Positions 25,758 through 38,947 of a DNA stretch of 64,000 nucleotides are shown here, one piece after another; within the stretch, counting starts at the first letter, position 1; every line of letters starts with the position of its first letter. Location: assembly GCA_030674185.1 (NCBI GenBank), contig JAPXFY010000021.1, forward strand, positions 70,010,999-70,074,998, given 5' to 3'. The stretch is from Monoplex corrugatus. Taxonomy: Eukaryota > Mollusca > Gastropoda > Littorinimorpha > Ranellidae. The translations under genes and the position numbers were made by a program. The notes under the pieces were generated by a model. It searched no databases, was not told where the DNA came from, and saw only the letters and a list, made by a program, of their open reading frames with translations.

Positions 25758-26143
25758 CTTGTTCAGTGTTGGTCTTCTTGTTGTTTTCAGTGCAACATAT
25801 TATTACATGTTCAGTGTTGGTCTTCTTGTTGTTTTCAGTGCAACATATTATTACATGTTCAGTGTTGGTCTTCTTGTTGTTTTCAGTGCAACATATTGTT
25901 ACATGTTCAGTGTTGGTCTTCTTGTTGTTTTCAGTGCAACATATTATTACATGTTCAGTGTTGGTCTTCTTGTTGTTTTCAGTGCAACATATTGTTACAT
26001 GTTCAGTGTTGGTCTTCTTGTTGTTTTCAGTGCAACATATTGTTACATGTTCAGTGTTGGTCTTCTTGTTGTTTTCAGTGCAACATATTGTTACATGTTC
26101 AGTGTTGGTCTTCTTGTTGTTTTCAGTGCAACATATTATTACA
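25758..26143. repeat. 48 bp tandem repeat, 8 units
   Basis: Eight nearly identical 48 bp units (anchor GTTCAGTGTTGGTCTTCTTG, then TTGTTTTCAGTGCAACATAT). The only variation is TATTATTAC versus TATTGTTAC. It is open in all three plus frames and one minus frame, which shows how little an open frame means here. Homogeneity suggests recent expansion. Confidence 0.98.
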
Positions 26144-26611
26144 AACTTGAGAGACAGGCAGACAAATGAATTCATGGACATCATTTTAAAATCATTCATG
26201 GTAAACATAACCAACAAGTTATTTGTTTTGAATCAACAGCACTGCAGTAGTTTTCTGGCAATGGGTGTTAGAAATAAGACTGACTCATCTACAGACTGAC
26301 AATATATATATGCATGGACAAATAATCTACATACTGGTTCTCCCTTGTAACTGTACGTGCCCTCACACATCTACACGTCCTCTTAGCGTTTTACTGTTAA
26401 TTCTAACAGACATGAGGCACAACACAAAACCTAACAGACTTGAGTCTAACACTACTGAATCAATGACTACCGCTTGATTTTGTGTGACTGATTATAACGA
26501 CACACCAGTCAGGTCTCTTTAAAACTGACAGCAACAACTGATGACAAATATGATGAATGTGATTTTGTGATATGCTCATAGTGGCTAATGTCCTTGATGT
26601 CACAGAATAAA
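26144..26611. other. Unique intron-like sequence, nothing recognised
   Basis: About 470 bp between the 48 bp repeat and palindromic element B. No splice-bounded open frame or mobile element is visible. Confidence 0.5.
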
Positions 26612-26804
26612 TTAACCCTTTGACTTCCGCACCCTGTCCACCAGCATTCTGTATTGCCAACCATGCTAGCAAAGCAAAAACTTAACCCTTTGGTTCCCTC
26701 ATCCTTTCCACCAGCTTCCAGCAGGAAGCTGGTGGAAAGGGTGAGGGAATCAAAGGGTTAAGTTTTTGCATTTGGTGGATAGGGTGCGGGAGTCAAAGGG
26801 TTAA
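26612..26804. mobile_element. TTAA-flanked nested palindromic MITE, copy B
   Basis: Same layout and orientation as copy A: outer ends TTAACCCTTTGACTTCC and GGGAGTCAAAGGGTTAA, the asymmetric arm GCCAACCATGCTAGCAAAGC on the left, and an inner palindrome at about 26684-26761 centred on TTCCAGCAGGAA bounded by its own TTAACCC and GGGTTAA. Confidence 0.85.
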
Positions 26805-27065
26805 GCATATGAAACCCGAGAATACATCACCTGATATGACCAGCTGATCAAGTTAAATTAGCACAAGAAAACAAGTGTATATCTGCAGATGCATGTATAC
26901 ACATGCACAAACACACACATGCACGTGCGCATATAGACGTACACCATGACCAATATAATCATCAAAAGAACACCTTAATATCCATGCACTGTAATTTTTT
27001 TTAAAAAGTGAAAGCACATTACTTCACATCAAAAGCAACCACCACCATCACATAATATCATCATA

Positions 27066-27070
<5 letters not shown>

Positions 27071-27161
<91 letters not shown>

Positions 27162-27179
27162 CTCCCCCCCCCCCCCCCC
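27071..27179. repeat. (CA)n microsatellite followed by a C-run
   Basis: About 85 bp of CA with one AACAC break, then about 15 C. The rest of 26805-27070 and 27180-28000 is AT-rich unique DNA with no supported gene. Confidence 0.96.
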
Positions 27180-28011
27180 ACACACCACACATCTCCCCCC
27201 ATAAACACATATCTGAGAAGCAAACAAACCAGCAAAGACAGTTTATGAAATGAATAACACTTTTTTTTGACCTACATACACTGGAATAAGTGAATAACAA
27301 TTTTTGTTTCTCTACATACACTGGAATCAGTCTGTTACACATTTAATTTCAATTAGCTTTGCAGAAAATGTTAATCAAAACGTACAATGTTACTCTATGC
27401 TGCATATTAGCATATCAATATTTAAGTCATTTTTAGAGTACTGTAAAGAAGAGTTATACATGGGTTACCAAGGTTAAATACACATGAAAGATATTGTAGT
27501 TATACACAAGCTGTAATACTTGTAACAAACAAGCTGTAATACTTGAAATCAATACAGCTACAAAGGGATTGTTATGAAAAGCATCTGAATCAGTGCAAAT
27601 GGCTATGTTCATGTATGTGAGGTAAGGCATTTCAAATTTCTACATTGAAAACTTTTTTTTTTAAAAGTAAGAGAGATTAAATATCTTATCATAAAAATGT
27701 TTTTAACATACATGTTTAACATTTGCAATAAATAAAGGCAACCAGACTGACATTACTGTTATCAGCACAGCCACACCTTCACCACACACACAAACACTGC
27801 AGATACAGAGATCTGTACCCATACAATAAAGTTACTGTTGATACTTCAATGGTTGATGAAGGTGAGTGAAACATCAACATCCAATAAATAGTCAGAATGT
27901 AACTGTCGCAGTGCTTTGAAACTTTATACACACTTTGCTAAATTATTCCATGATCTAATTACAAACCATGATCTAATTACAAAATTATGTACATTCATAC
28001 TGTGTGTATGG

Positions 28012-28138
28012 GGTTTGGGTGGTGTGTGTGTGGTGTGTGTGTGTTTTGTGTGTGTGTGTGTTGTGTGTGGGTGTGTGTGTGTGTGTGTGTGGTGTGGTGT
28101 GGTGTGGTGTGTGTGGTGTGGTGTGGTGGGGTGTGTGT

Positions 28139-28173
<35 letters not shown>

Positions 28174-28189
28174 TGTTGGGGTTGTGTGT

Positions 28190-28265
<76 letters not shown>
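28012..28265. repeat. (TG)n microsatellite with GGTGTG interruptions
   Basis: About 250 bp of TG, with GGTGTGG blocks at 28090-28140 and a pure run at 28196-28265. The following unique stretch to 29171 contains A-rich tracts and no supported gene. Confidence 0.97.
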
Positions 28266-28268
<3 letters not shown>

Positions 28269-29171
28269 CTATCCACTTGTATGTGTATCTATCCACGTGT
28301 ATGTACATGCGTATGTGTGCATGTGTGCACAAGTGGTCACATTCACTTACACCTTCTGAGACACATGAACATTTTCTTTAAGAAATATAACATTGACAGA
28401 CCATATCATACAGATATCATACATGGGTATAGGTATAAGAATGACATTTCAGCAAATCAATTCAAGATTATAGGAAGAAGAAAAAGTTAGGAGAGAGCAA
28501 GGTGAGTATGAGGGAGAGTATGAATGATTAATTTGAGTATGAGTGAATAATCTGCATAAAAATACTGTGACGATTTAACAACCAAAAAAACCCCCCCCCA
28601 AAAAAAATTTCCCTAAATTTTTGACACATGCAAGATACCATAGCCGCGTAGGGGGAAAAAAAAAACAGGATGGGAAAAAAGGGCAATAAACAGTTATAGA
28701 AGAGAGGATAATGATGGGAAACAGTGCGTAATCTGAACAGTTCCCTAAGGATGATGTGTAAGATACTGCATCTGGATAACTTTTCTTTTTCATTCAGGTT
28801 ATCATATGGAGCATACAGACCTAAATACATGCAGGTAAAAAAAATATTAAAAAAACCAGAAAAGGAAAAGCACTATGATACACACTTCAAACACCACCCT
28901 GCAGACAGACAGCAAGGGAGGAAAAAAAAAAAGCAGCATAAGAAGCAGTGGCCACAAACAGCACACTAAGCGCAAGCAAGATCTACGCAGACTACATACC
29001 ACCACTACATACATACACCCCACATCTCTGCACACACAGCTCAAAAGTCTCGGCATGATCCCTGTTCACAGATCTACACTGTCTACACTTTCCAACAAGA
29101 ACAGAAAGTCCTCTGTCACAGTGATATTCAACTGACTATAGTTAACTTGCGAACAGAAATCGTATTTGTTA

Positions 29172-29695
29172 AGATATACTGTGGCTTCTATGAAGTGATT
29201 GAATCAATACTGTGGCTTCTGTGAAGTGACTGAATCAATACTGTGGCTTCTATGAAGTGATTGAATCAATACTGTGGCTTCTGTGAAGTGACTGAATCAA
29301 TACTGTGGCTTCTGTGAAGTGATTGAATCAATACTGTGGCTTCTGTGAAGTGACTGAATCAATACTGTGGCTTCTGTGAAGTGACTGAATCAATACTGTG
29401 GCTTCTGTGAAGTGACTGAATCAATACTGTGGCTTCTGTGAAGTGATTGAATCAATACTGTGGCTTCTGTGAAGTGATTGAATCAATACTGTGGCTTCTG
29501 TGAAGTGACTGAATCAATACTGTGGCTTCTGTGAAGTGACTGAATCAATACTGTGGCTTCTGTGAAGTGACTGAATCAATACTGTGGCTTCTGTGAAGTG
29601 ACTGAATCAATACTGTGGCTTCTGTGAAGTGACTGAATCAATACTGTGGCTACTGTGAAGTGACTGAATCAATAATGTGGCTACTGAGAAGGGAA
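29172..29695. repeat. 31 bp tandem repeat, about 17 units
   Basis: The unit is TACTGTGGCTTCTGTGAAGT followed by GACTGAATCAA, 31 bp. GACTG/GATTG alternate and TCTATG occurs in early units. The final units change to GGCTACTG. Confidence 0.98.
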
Positions 29696-29769
29696 ATATG
29701 TCACAGATTTTCAGTTCAGCTAAAATTTATATTTTGATAAAAGTCATCCATTTCAGTCGGAACAATGAA

Positions 29770-29918
29770 TTAACCCTTCAACTCTTCACCCTACCACCAG
29801 TTTTTTTGCATTATCAGCGATGACAGCTATGCAGAAACTTAACCCTTTGACTCCCTCACCCTATCCACCAGTTTCCTGCAGGTAACTATTGGATGGGGTG
29901 AAAGAACAAGAGGGTTAA
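29770..29918. mobile_element. TTAA-flanked palindromic MITE, copy C (right arm missing)
   Basis: It begins TTAACCCTTCAACTCTTCAC and contains the inner element TTAACCCTTTGACTCCCTC (from about 29839). It ends GAGGGTTAA with the inner right arm, and the outer right arm is absent. The inner palindrome is eroded (GGTAACTATTGG in place of GGAAGCTGGTGG). Confidence 0.7.
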
Positions 29919-31161
29919 CTAAAAAATATCTCATGCCGACACTCTAAAGTCTCCACCACCTGACAAACAAGACTGCTGTCTGCTTGAATCCGTCAGTTCT
30001 GACAACTTGAACATTTTTTTAAAATGTATGCAACAGGTAAAAAGTATGCGAAATGCATCCCTCACAATGACAGACGCTACATCTGCATTATTTTCTGTGG
30101 CCAAAGCCAGCCAGTGGCAATCTTTTACTTCATGCTCACTAGTCCTCCCTGAAGTAAGCCACTGACTGTAGACAATGAAGGCAGCACAGTGTTATAGGAT
30201 CTGTTGGTCCGTCTCTGCTATTGTCTAGAATGTCTCCAGTTTCCATGAGACAACTCGCATAAAGGGCTCAAGATAAAAACCATGCACAGTTTTCACAGTA
30301 TGTTAAAATACACATTTTTTTAAAGCAAAGAACTTTTTGAATGCAAAAATGACATGAATCCTGTTCAGTTTTCAAAATATGCTACAAAAAGTTTTTTTGA
30401 AAGCAAGGAATTAGAAAAATAAAACTTGGGTCACAAGCGTCAAGCAAAATAAAAAGTTTATTCTTGTTGTTTTTTAATGTCATGAGCAAGTGACAAACCA
30501 CCATTCAATAGATCTGTAACAGACCGGGAGAACAGCGACAGCAGCAGACTGACACAATGAACGTCATCAGGTGGATAGAGACTTGGTGCAGACATGCTGT
30601 TGGTTTGGGTCTTAAGTCGTTCACCCCATCCCAGTTCATGACAAAACTGAACTAAACAAGTTAGCCGTTGTCCACTGGACTGATGTGAAGAATTAACAAC
30701 AGGTGTTAGACATGGAATCCTTCTCCTGGAAATGTTGATTTCTTGCTGTGATCAGGCAAACACAAACTTGGTACAATTTCAGTGTGAGTGGACACTTCAA
30801 AGCCCAAAAGTTCACAATTTTATCAGAGCAACAGACAAAAATGTTCTAACCAGAACTTTGGTTTCGTCTGTAGGTCTAGTCACAAGACTATGCGTGTTAA
30901 TGCACATAAATATGCACACCATTCCCAAACAAAAAACAAGTAGTTACTGTTCTCAGCAACTGGTTTACCTGACAAAGCATGCCAACAACCACGCTGCCAC
31001 ATCACAGCAAACCCCACCCCACCTCATGTCACAGACCCCCTGTTGACCACAAACCAACAGCACGCCCATAAAAGCTTTCCTACAAACAGTACACAGGAAA
31101 CTGGGCAGCAGGGGCAGGTTAGGGACCAAGGCCAAAGAAAATAAAAGCGGAAGACATTTAC
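29919..31161. other. Unique intron-like sequence, nothing recognised
   Basis: About 1.2 kb of unique DNA. Open frames at 30732-31046 (plus) and 31276-30965 (minus) have no family features apart from covering the exon 31230-31162. Confidence 0.5.
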
Positions 31162-31230
31162 ACGACGAACAGAGGACGATGGAGGCCGCAGTCGCGAATA
31201 AGTGGATGATGGCTGAGTATACATGCGGTT
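31162..31230 (-). CDS. Exon of unidentified Ser-rich/coiled-coil gene
   Basis: A 69 bp minus-strand exon of 23 codons with an excellent acceptor (TTTTTTCTTCATGACAG, from 31247 down to 31231) and a moderate donor (CGT/GTAAATG, GT at 31161-31160). The peptide is NRMYTQPSSTYSRLRPPSSS, VRR, which continues the Ser/Pro-rich composition of the two upstream exons. It joins in phase 0 both to exon 53762-53618 (ending HLTP) and to exon 23648-23526 (starting EEEF). The 22.4 kb intron upstream of it holds the G-tract array. Confidence 0.6.
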
Positions 31231-31480
31231 CTGTCATGAAGAAAAAACAGAAATATCCAAAAACAGGAAGGAACAAACGTTTATCTTAGTCAAATACATG
31301 AAAAACAAATTAGCAAAAGAAATAAAAACAAAACCTATGTTATCAACACAGAAACAAAAGGAATCACAAGAGATGTCAATTTATATCAAAGCCAGATGAA
31401 AAGTCACACACAAACATCATGACAGAGTTCCAGTTGCAATGGTAGCATCAACATATTTAACCTTCCACAAAATTCAAACT

Positions 31481-31486
31481 TTTTTT

Positions 31487-31524
<38 letters not shown>
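31481..31524. repeat. T8-G36 homopolymer tract
   Basis: Eight T followed by about 36 consecutive G on the plus strand, then AAGGGGCG. The length may not be exact in an assembly. Confidence 0.9.
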
Positions 31525-31525
<1 letters not shown>

Positions 31526-31549
31526 AGGGGCGAGAAAGAAAGAGAAACT

Positions 31550-32165
31550 ACACCTCCTAATCTAACATAAAGTAATCCCCACACCTCCTAATCTAACAAA
31601 GTAATCCCCACACTCCTAATCTAACATAAAGTAATCCCCACACCGATCCTAATCTAACATAAAGTAATCCCCACACCTCCTAATCTAACATAAAGTAATC
31701 CCCCACAACCTCCTAATCTAACATAAAGTAATCCCCACACCTCCTAATCTAACAAAGTAACCCCACACACCTCCTAATCCAACATACAGTAACCCCCACA
31801 CCTCCTAATCCAACATACAGTAACCCCCACACCTCCTAATCCAACATAAAGTAATCCCCACACCTCCTAATCTAACATAAGTAACCCCCACACCTCCTAA
31901 TCTAATATAAAGTAATCCCTCACACCCTCCTAATCTAACATAAAGTAACCCCCACACCTCCTAATCTAACAAAGTAACCCCCACACCTCCTAATCTAACA
32001 TAAAGTAACCCCCACACCTCCTAATCTAACATAAAGTAACCCCCACACCTCCTAATCTAATATACAGTAACTCCAACACCTAATCTAATACAAAGTAACC
32101 CCAACATCATATCTAATACAAAGAAACCCGCATCTCCTGATCTAATATAAAGTAACCCCACACCT
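31550..32165. repeat. 31 bp tandem repeat, about 20 units
   Basis: The unit is ACACCTCCTAATCTAACATA followed by AAGTAATCCCC. Later units become CAAAGTAACCCC and decay after 32050. Confidence 0.95.
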
Positions 32166-32439
32166 CCTCTGTATCTGATCGAAATAGAGATTTCTTCCAA
32201 AAATTTGCATTGTTTGTTTGGTTTGTTTGTTTCTTTCTTTGCTGTATGTCTGACGTTATCCACATACCCATTATTCCTGAGCTTTTGGTAGTAAAGTCCA
32301 CGAGGTAGTCTCAAAGAAAAAGTCGGTCTAATAATACTGTTTCTGCCTAGCTTCACAAATCATCCCTTCCACCCTAACTCCCATTTTAACCCTCTATCAT
32401 CTTATATCCCTACCCTTTCCATTCTGATTCCTTTCTGAC

Positions 32440-35400
32440 CCCCTTGCAATGTCATACCCCTTATAACGTCATACCTCTTAAAATGCTACATCACCTTACA
32501 TAAGTTATAATACTACATCCCTTACACTGTCATAACCCTTATGTCATAACCCTTATACTGTCATAGCCCTTATGTCATAACCCTTAAATGCTCACACCCC
32601 TTATACTGTCATACCCCTTATGTCATAACCCTTATAATGCTACACCCCTTATACTGTCATAACCCTTATGTCATAACCCTTATAATGCTACAACACCCTT
32701 ATACTGTCATAGCCCTTATGTCATAACCCTTATAATGCTACACACCCTTATAATGTCATACCCCTTATGTCATAACCCTTATAATGCTAACACCCCTTAT
32801 AATGTCATACCCCTTATGTCATAACCCTTATAACTGCTACACCCCTTATACTGTCATAGCCCTTATGTCATAACCCTTATAATGTCAACACCCCTTATAC
32901 TGTCATAGCCCTTATGTCATAACCCCTATAATGCTACAACACCCTTACAATGTCATACCCCTTATGTTATGACCCTTATACTGTCATAGCCCTTATGTCA
33001 TAACCCTTATACTGTCATAGCCCTTATGTCATAACCCCTATAATGCTAACAACACCCTTATACTGTCATAACCCTTATGTTATGACCCTTATACTGTCAT
33101 AAGCCCTTATGTCATAACCCTTATACTGTCATAAGCCCTTATGTCATAACCCCTATAATGCTACACCCCTTATAATGTCATAACCCTTATGTTATGACCC
33201 TTATAATGCTACAACACCCTTATAATGTCATAACCCTTATGTCATGACCCTTATAATGCTACAAACCCCTTACAATGTCATACCCCTTATGTCATACCCC
33301 TTATAATGTCATACCCTTATAATGTCATACCCCTTATGTCATAACCCTTATAATGTCATACCCCTTATGTCATAACCCTTATAATGTCATAACCCCTTAT
33401 GTCATAACCCTTATAATGCTACACCCCTTACAATGTCATACCCCTTATGTCATACCCCTTATAATGTCATACCCCTTATAATGTCATACCCCTTATGTCA
33501 TAACCCTTATAATGTCATAACCCCTTATGTCATAACCCTTATAATGTCATAACCCCTTATGTCATAACCCTTATAATGCTACACCCCTTATACTGTCATA
33601 ACCCTTATAATGCTACACCCCTTATAATGTCATAACCCTTGTCATAACCCTTATAATGCTACACCCCTTATAATGTCATAACCCTTATGTCATAACCCTT
33701 ATGTCATGACCCTTATACTGTCATAACCCTTGTGTCATGACCCTTATACTGTCATAACCCTTATGTCATGACCCTTATACTGTCATAACCCTTATGTCAT
33801 GACTCTTATACTGTCATAACCCTTATGTCATGACCCTTATAATGTCATAACCCTTATGTCATGACCCTTATAGTGTCATAACCCTTATAGTGTCATAACC
33901 CTTATGTCATGACCCTTATGTCATGACCCTTATAATGCTACAACCCCTTATAATGTCATACCCCTTATGTCATAACCTATCTTATAATGTCATAACCCTT
34001 ATGTCATAACCCTTATATGTCATAACCCTTATGTCATGACCCTTATGTCATGACCCTTATGTCATGACCCTTATAATGTCATAACCCTTATGTCATGACC
34101 CTTATGTCATAACCCTTATGTCATGACCCTTATGTCATACCCTTATAATGTCATAACCCTTATGTCATGACCCTTATGTCATGACCCTTATGTCATAACC
34201 CTTATGTCATGACCCTTATAATGTCATAACCCTTATGTCATAACCCTTATACTGTCATAACCCTTATGTCATGACCCTTATAGTGTCATAACCCTTATGT
34301 CATGACCCTATATGTCATGACCCTTATGTCATGACCCTTATAGTGTCATAACCCTTATGTCATGACCCTTATGTCATGACCCTTTTACTATATGCATAAC
34401 CCCTTATAATGTCATACCCTTATGTCATAACCCTTATGTCATGACCCTTATAATGTCATAACCCTTATGTCATAACCCTTATACTGTCATAACCCTTATG
34501 TCATGACCCTTATGTCATGACCCTTATAATGCTACACCCTTATAATGTCATACCCCTTATTGTCATAACCCTTATGTCATGACCCTTATAATGTCATAAC
34601 CCTTATGTCATAACCCTTATAGTGTCATAACCCTTATGTCATGACCCTTATGTCATAACCCTCTTATAATGTCATAACCCTTATGTCATGACCCTTATAA
34701 TGTCATAACCCTTATGTCATAACCCTTATAGTGTCATAACCCTTATGTCATGACCCTTATGTCATAACCCTTATAATGTTACAACCCCTTATAATGTCAT
34801 AACCCTTATGTCATAACCCTTATAATGTCATAACCTTATGTCATGACCCTTATGTCATAACCCTTATAATGCTACACCCTGTATAATGTCATACCCCTTA
34901 TGTCATAACCCTTATGTCATGACCCTTATAATGTCATAACCCTTATGTCATAACCCTTATAGTGTCATAACCCTTATGTCATGACCCTTATAATGCTACA
35001 AACCCCTTATAATGTCATACCCCTTATGTCATAACCCTTATAATGTCATAACCCTTATGTCATAACCCTTATAATGTCATACCCTTTATGTCATAACCCT
35101 TATAATGTCATAACCCTTATGTCATAACCCTTATAATGTCATACCCTTATGTCATAACCCTTATAATGTCATACCCTTATGTCATAACCCTTATAATGTC
35201 ATAACCCTTATGTCATAAACCCTTATAATGTCATAACCCTTATGTCATAACCCTTATAATGCTACACCCCTTATAATGTCATAACCCTTATGTCATAACC
35301 CTTATAATGCTACACCCCTTATAATGTCATAACCCTTATGTCATAACCCTTATAATGTCATAACCCTTATGTCATAACCCTTATAATGCTACACCCCTTA

Positions 35401-35945
35401 TACTGTCATAACCCTTATGTCATAACCCTTATAATGCTACACCCCTTATAATGTCATAACCCTTATGTCATAACCCTTATAATGCTAACACCCCTTATAC
35501 TGTCATAACCCTTATGTCATAACCCTTATAATGCTACAAACCCCTTATAATGTCATAACCCTTATGTCATAACCCCTATAATGCTACACCCCTTATAATG
35601 TCATACCCCTTATGTCATAACCCTTATAATGCTACACCCCTTATAAAATGTCATACCCCTTATGTCATAACCCTTATAATGCTACCACACTAAGCTACAC
35701 CCCTTATACTGTCATAACCCTTATGTCATAACCCTTATAATGCTACAACCCTTACAATGTCATACCCCTTATAATGCTAATATCCTTATAATGCTATATC
35801 CCTTAAAATGTCATACTCCTTTTAACGTCATACTCCATATAATGTCATACCCCTTAATGCTATACCCCTTGTAATGTCATACCCCTTATAATGTTAATAT
35901 ATCCCTTATAATATCACATCTCTTATAATGTTATATCCTTATAAT
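32440..35945. repeat. Short-motif composite satellite, about 3.5 kb, G-poor plus strand
   Basis: The basic motifs are TGTCATAACCCTTATG, TAATGCTACACCCCTTA and TACTGTCATAACCC, combined into periods of about 14-17 bp and multiples such as 31, 46 and 48 bp. CCCTTAT recurs throughout. Almost no G occurs outside TGTCAT and TGCTA. TCATGACCC variants are concentrated at 33700-35000. Both ends grade into looser CATACCCCTTATAATG units. It differs from telomere repeat: CCCTTA occurs but CCCTAA arrays do not. Confidence 0.93.
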
Positions 35946-36098
35946 GTTAAATCTCCTCTCTTTCCCTCTTGCTTCCCTTTATCCCCCTCATAATGTTCCA
36001 TCAGTTTCCTGTCCCTCACATTTCTACTAAAGAAGGGAACAGCGAGAAAGACAGGAGTATGCATACTACAGAATAAGTGCTACACCTGGCACTGGAAC

Positions 36099-36380
36099 TC
36101 TGGTTTCCTATAACACCAGAAAGTACAGACAACTCTGATCTGGTTCTAACAGCACATCAAGGCATTCAACACTTCAATGTCCACTTTTGTGAAAACTTGG
36201 CCTACACTTGAGGTCTGGTTTCCTAAAACACCAGGAGGTCTGGTTTCCTAAAACACCAGGTCTGGTTTCCTAAAACACCAGAAAGTACAGACAACTCCGA
36301 CCTAGTTCTAACAGCACATTAATACGTTCAACACTTCAACGTCCACTCTTGTGGACACTTGGCTCACACTTGAGGTCTTG
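36099..36380. repeat. Tandem duplication, about 162 bp period
   Basis: TCTGGTTTCCTATAACACCA at about 36099 recurs at about 36261 with TCTGGTTTCCTAAAACACCA, followed in both by GAAAGTACAGACAACTC and then CAACACTTCAA and TGTCCACT. Two short extra copies of TCTGGTTTCCTAAAACACC lie between them. Confidence 0.85.
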
Positions 36381-36389
36381 CATAAGACA

Positions 36390-38018
36390 TGATAGAGAAT
36401 ATGACTATGATTAGACATACTACAGCACGCTATGCAAAATGACAATAACTATTTATTCAGAATCGTTTTAGTTGTTAAGAATCGTTTTAGTTGTTAAATT
36501 CTGTGGCTTTGGGTGGGATGTTAAATGCCCACACTAAACATGCATTTGTCATGTTATTTTACTTTGAGTCAACTTAGGTCTTCCCACAATATAGCCCTGT
36601 GTTATCACCATCAGAAGAAAGGAAGGAAGCAACAGAATGACACATCAAACCAGTTAGGTCTGCTCTTGTTAGTTTCCTTTTGCTGTGTTAAAAATATTTT
36701 CCTGTTGTTTGAAAATAGCAGTTTTATGTGCAAGTTAAAACGGTGATTGTTTTCGTGTGTGTTAACATTATTAGTATTTCCCTACATGTAAAATCTGTTA
36801 TTACTTTCTTGTCATGTTACAAAGGTTATTCCTTGATCTCCCCCAGAAAACAGGATTACTGTTAGAACCAGCAGAAAGATATAGACGACACAAGACAACA
36901 CTAAGCCATGGTCATTACGGCAGGCTGAACTCAAACATGATAATATTTATAAATCATATGCACATTGTGACCGTGACTCCAAATCTGCTCCCAGCTTCCC
37001 CATTGTACAATGCACAAACAGCAATATACACAGCCATACACACAAATGTACACAACCCTTGTGCAATGAACTGAAATGCTACATGTCCACCATGCTCACC
37101 ATAGTTACTGGCAACAGCTGGTACTCTTCTCAAACCCAAGCATTTGGTTTTCAAAACCAAACTATAAACACCACAATTTACACTATAGGTGCAACTTTTC
37201 AGACTTTTTAACTTCTAGAAAATTTGAACTGCAAATGCAGTCTGAAAACCATGGAACAGTTAATCCTGAATACAAAAAGTTTATTTATTTTTATTCCAAA
37301 AGCAATATGCTACCAGTAATGGTCAAGCATTTAAAAAGAAATCTCATAATAGTTTGACATTACAAATGTACACCCTGTGTTCTGACAGTTTTGCATTTTA
37401 TATTTACAATCAAAACTGTTATCAAAATCACACGAGAAAAAAAACACGTTGCAGGAAGAAAGAAGTCTCTCTTTTCTAAAACAACTGATTTAAGAATCCT
37501 AACATCAGGCCCTTAGACCAAAGAGTTGCACCCATGCAAAATGTCGCCCATCCTAATCCACAAGTACACAGTCACACAAACCTACAAAGCAATTAAAACA
37601 GAAGACAACCAACCAACCCAAACATGCCAACGTGCACACTCTCCACTTCAGGTCAGTCATCAATCAAGTTTCCATCAATTCATTGGTTATCAACATGCTA
37701 ACATACAGTACAACCAAAGGTCATTCCTCATTCCCCGGTCAGTTCAATTATCAAGACATGCCAATGTACAACCAGCTCCCTCTAGTGTTCAGCCAATCAG
37801 TCACAAGATCAGAGGCCAATGCATTCTTTTTGCTATGCAAACTCTTTATGTACAGACAGACACACACACAAGTTTATCACACTGTGAACAGAATGCAGAT
37901 TAGAGAAATGTCTTAAGAGTCAATGGGATGCTGTCAAATTCACCTTTCCTGAGTTGCCCTCCTGTGACAAGTGACAAAACATCAAACATTCACTAATTAG
38001 TCATGAAGACAGGGACAC
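36390..38018. other. Unique intron-like sequence, nothing recognised
   Basis: About 1.6 kb of AT-rich unique DNA. Plus-strand frames at 36525-36746, 36814-37074 and 37526-37903 show no domain or splice context that I trust. Confidence 0.5.
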
Positions 38019-38206
38019 TTAATCCTTTGACTTGTACACCCTATCCACTAACTGCAAAAACTTAACCTTTTGACTTCTTCATCCTATCAACCAGATTCCT
38101 AAACAGGAAACTGGTGGATAGGATGAGGGAATCAAAGGGTTCAGGTTTTGCTCTGTATATGGTTGACAAGGATGGTGATGGACAGAGTGCAGAGTCAAAG
38201 GGTTAA
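38019..38206. mobile_element. TTAA-flanked nested palindromic MITE, copy D (opposite orientation)
   Basis: Starts TTAATCCTTTGACTTGTAC and ends AGAGTCAAAGGGTTAA. The inner palindrome is at about 38060-38141 with the mutated centre TTCCTAAACAGGAA. The long asymmetric arm is on the right, so the element is inverted relative to copies A-C. Confidence 0.75.
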
Positions 38207-38282
38207 TATGAAGATACAGTAAGCAAACAGACATAATAACCAAATCTGCAAACTAAATTATTAACAAAAATCTGGGTATACA

Positions 38283-38681
<399 letters not shown>

Positions 38682-38947
38682 AACACTACTAGTATGCAGT
38701 AAGCCCCCCAGGACACATCATGCACAGGCATCAGCTAACAGCACTACACCACCCCTGAAGTAAACAGACTTTTAGTACAATTCACCATCATAACATGACA
38801 TACAAAAAACAAACACCATTACCCATAAAGCTGCTTTCAGCATCTGTGAATACATACTTAACACCAAACACAACAGCAGTGAGTGCACCTGCACCATTTG
38901 TGAGCACTATATCACTTCCACTGAATACAATAAAAACTCTCTGACAA

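Noticed and set aside
32440..35945. Interstitial telomere array
   Set aside because: CCCTTAT resembles telomeric CCCTAA only superficially, and no CCCTAA or TTAGGG run occurs.
36814..37074. Plus-strand exon after CTCCCCCAG at about 36845
   Set aside because: The acceptor looks good, but there is no convincing donor, no partner exon on the plus strand, and the peptide is unrecognised.
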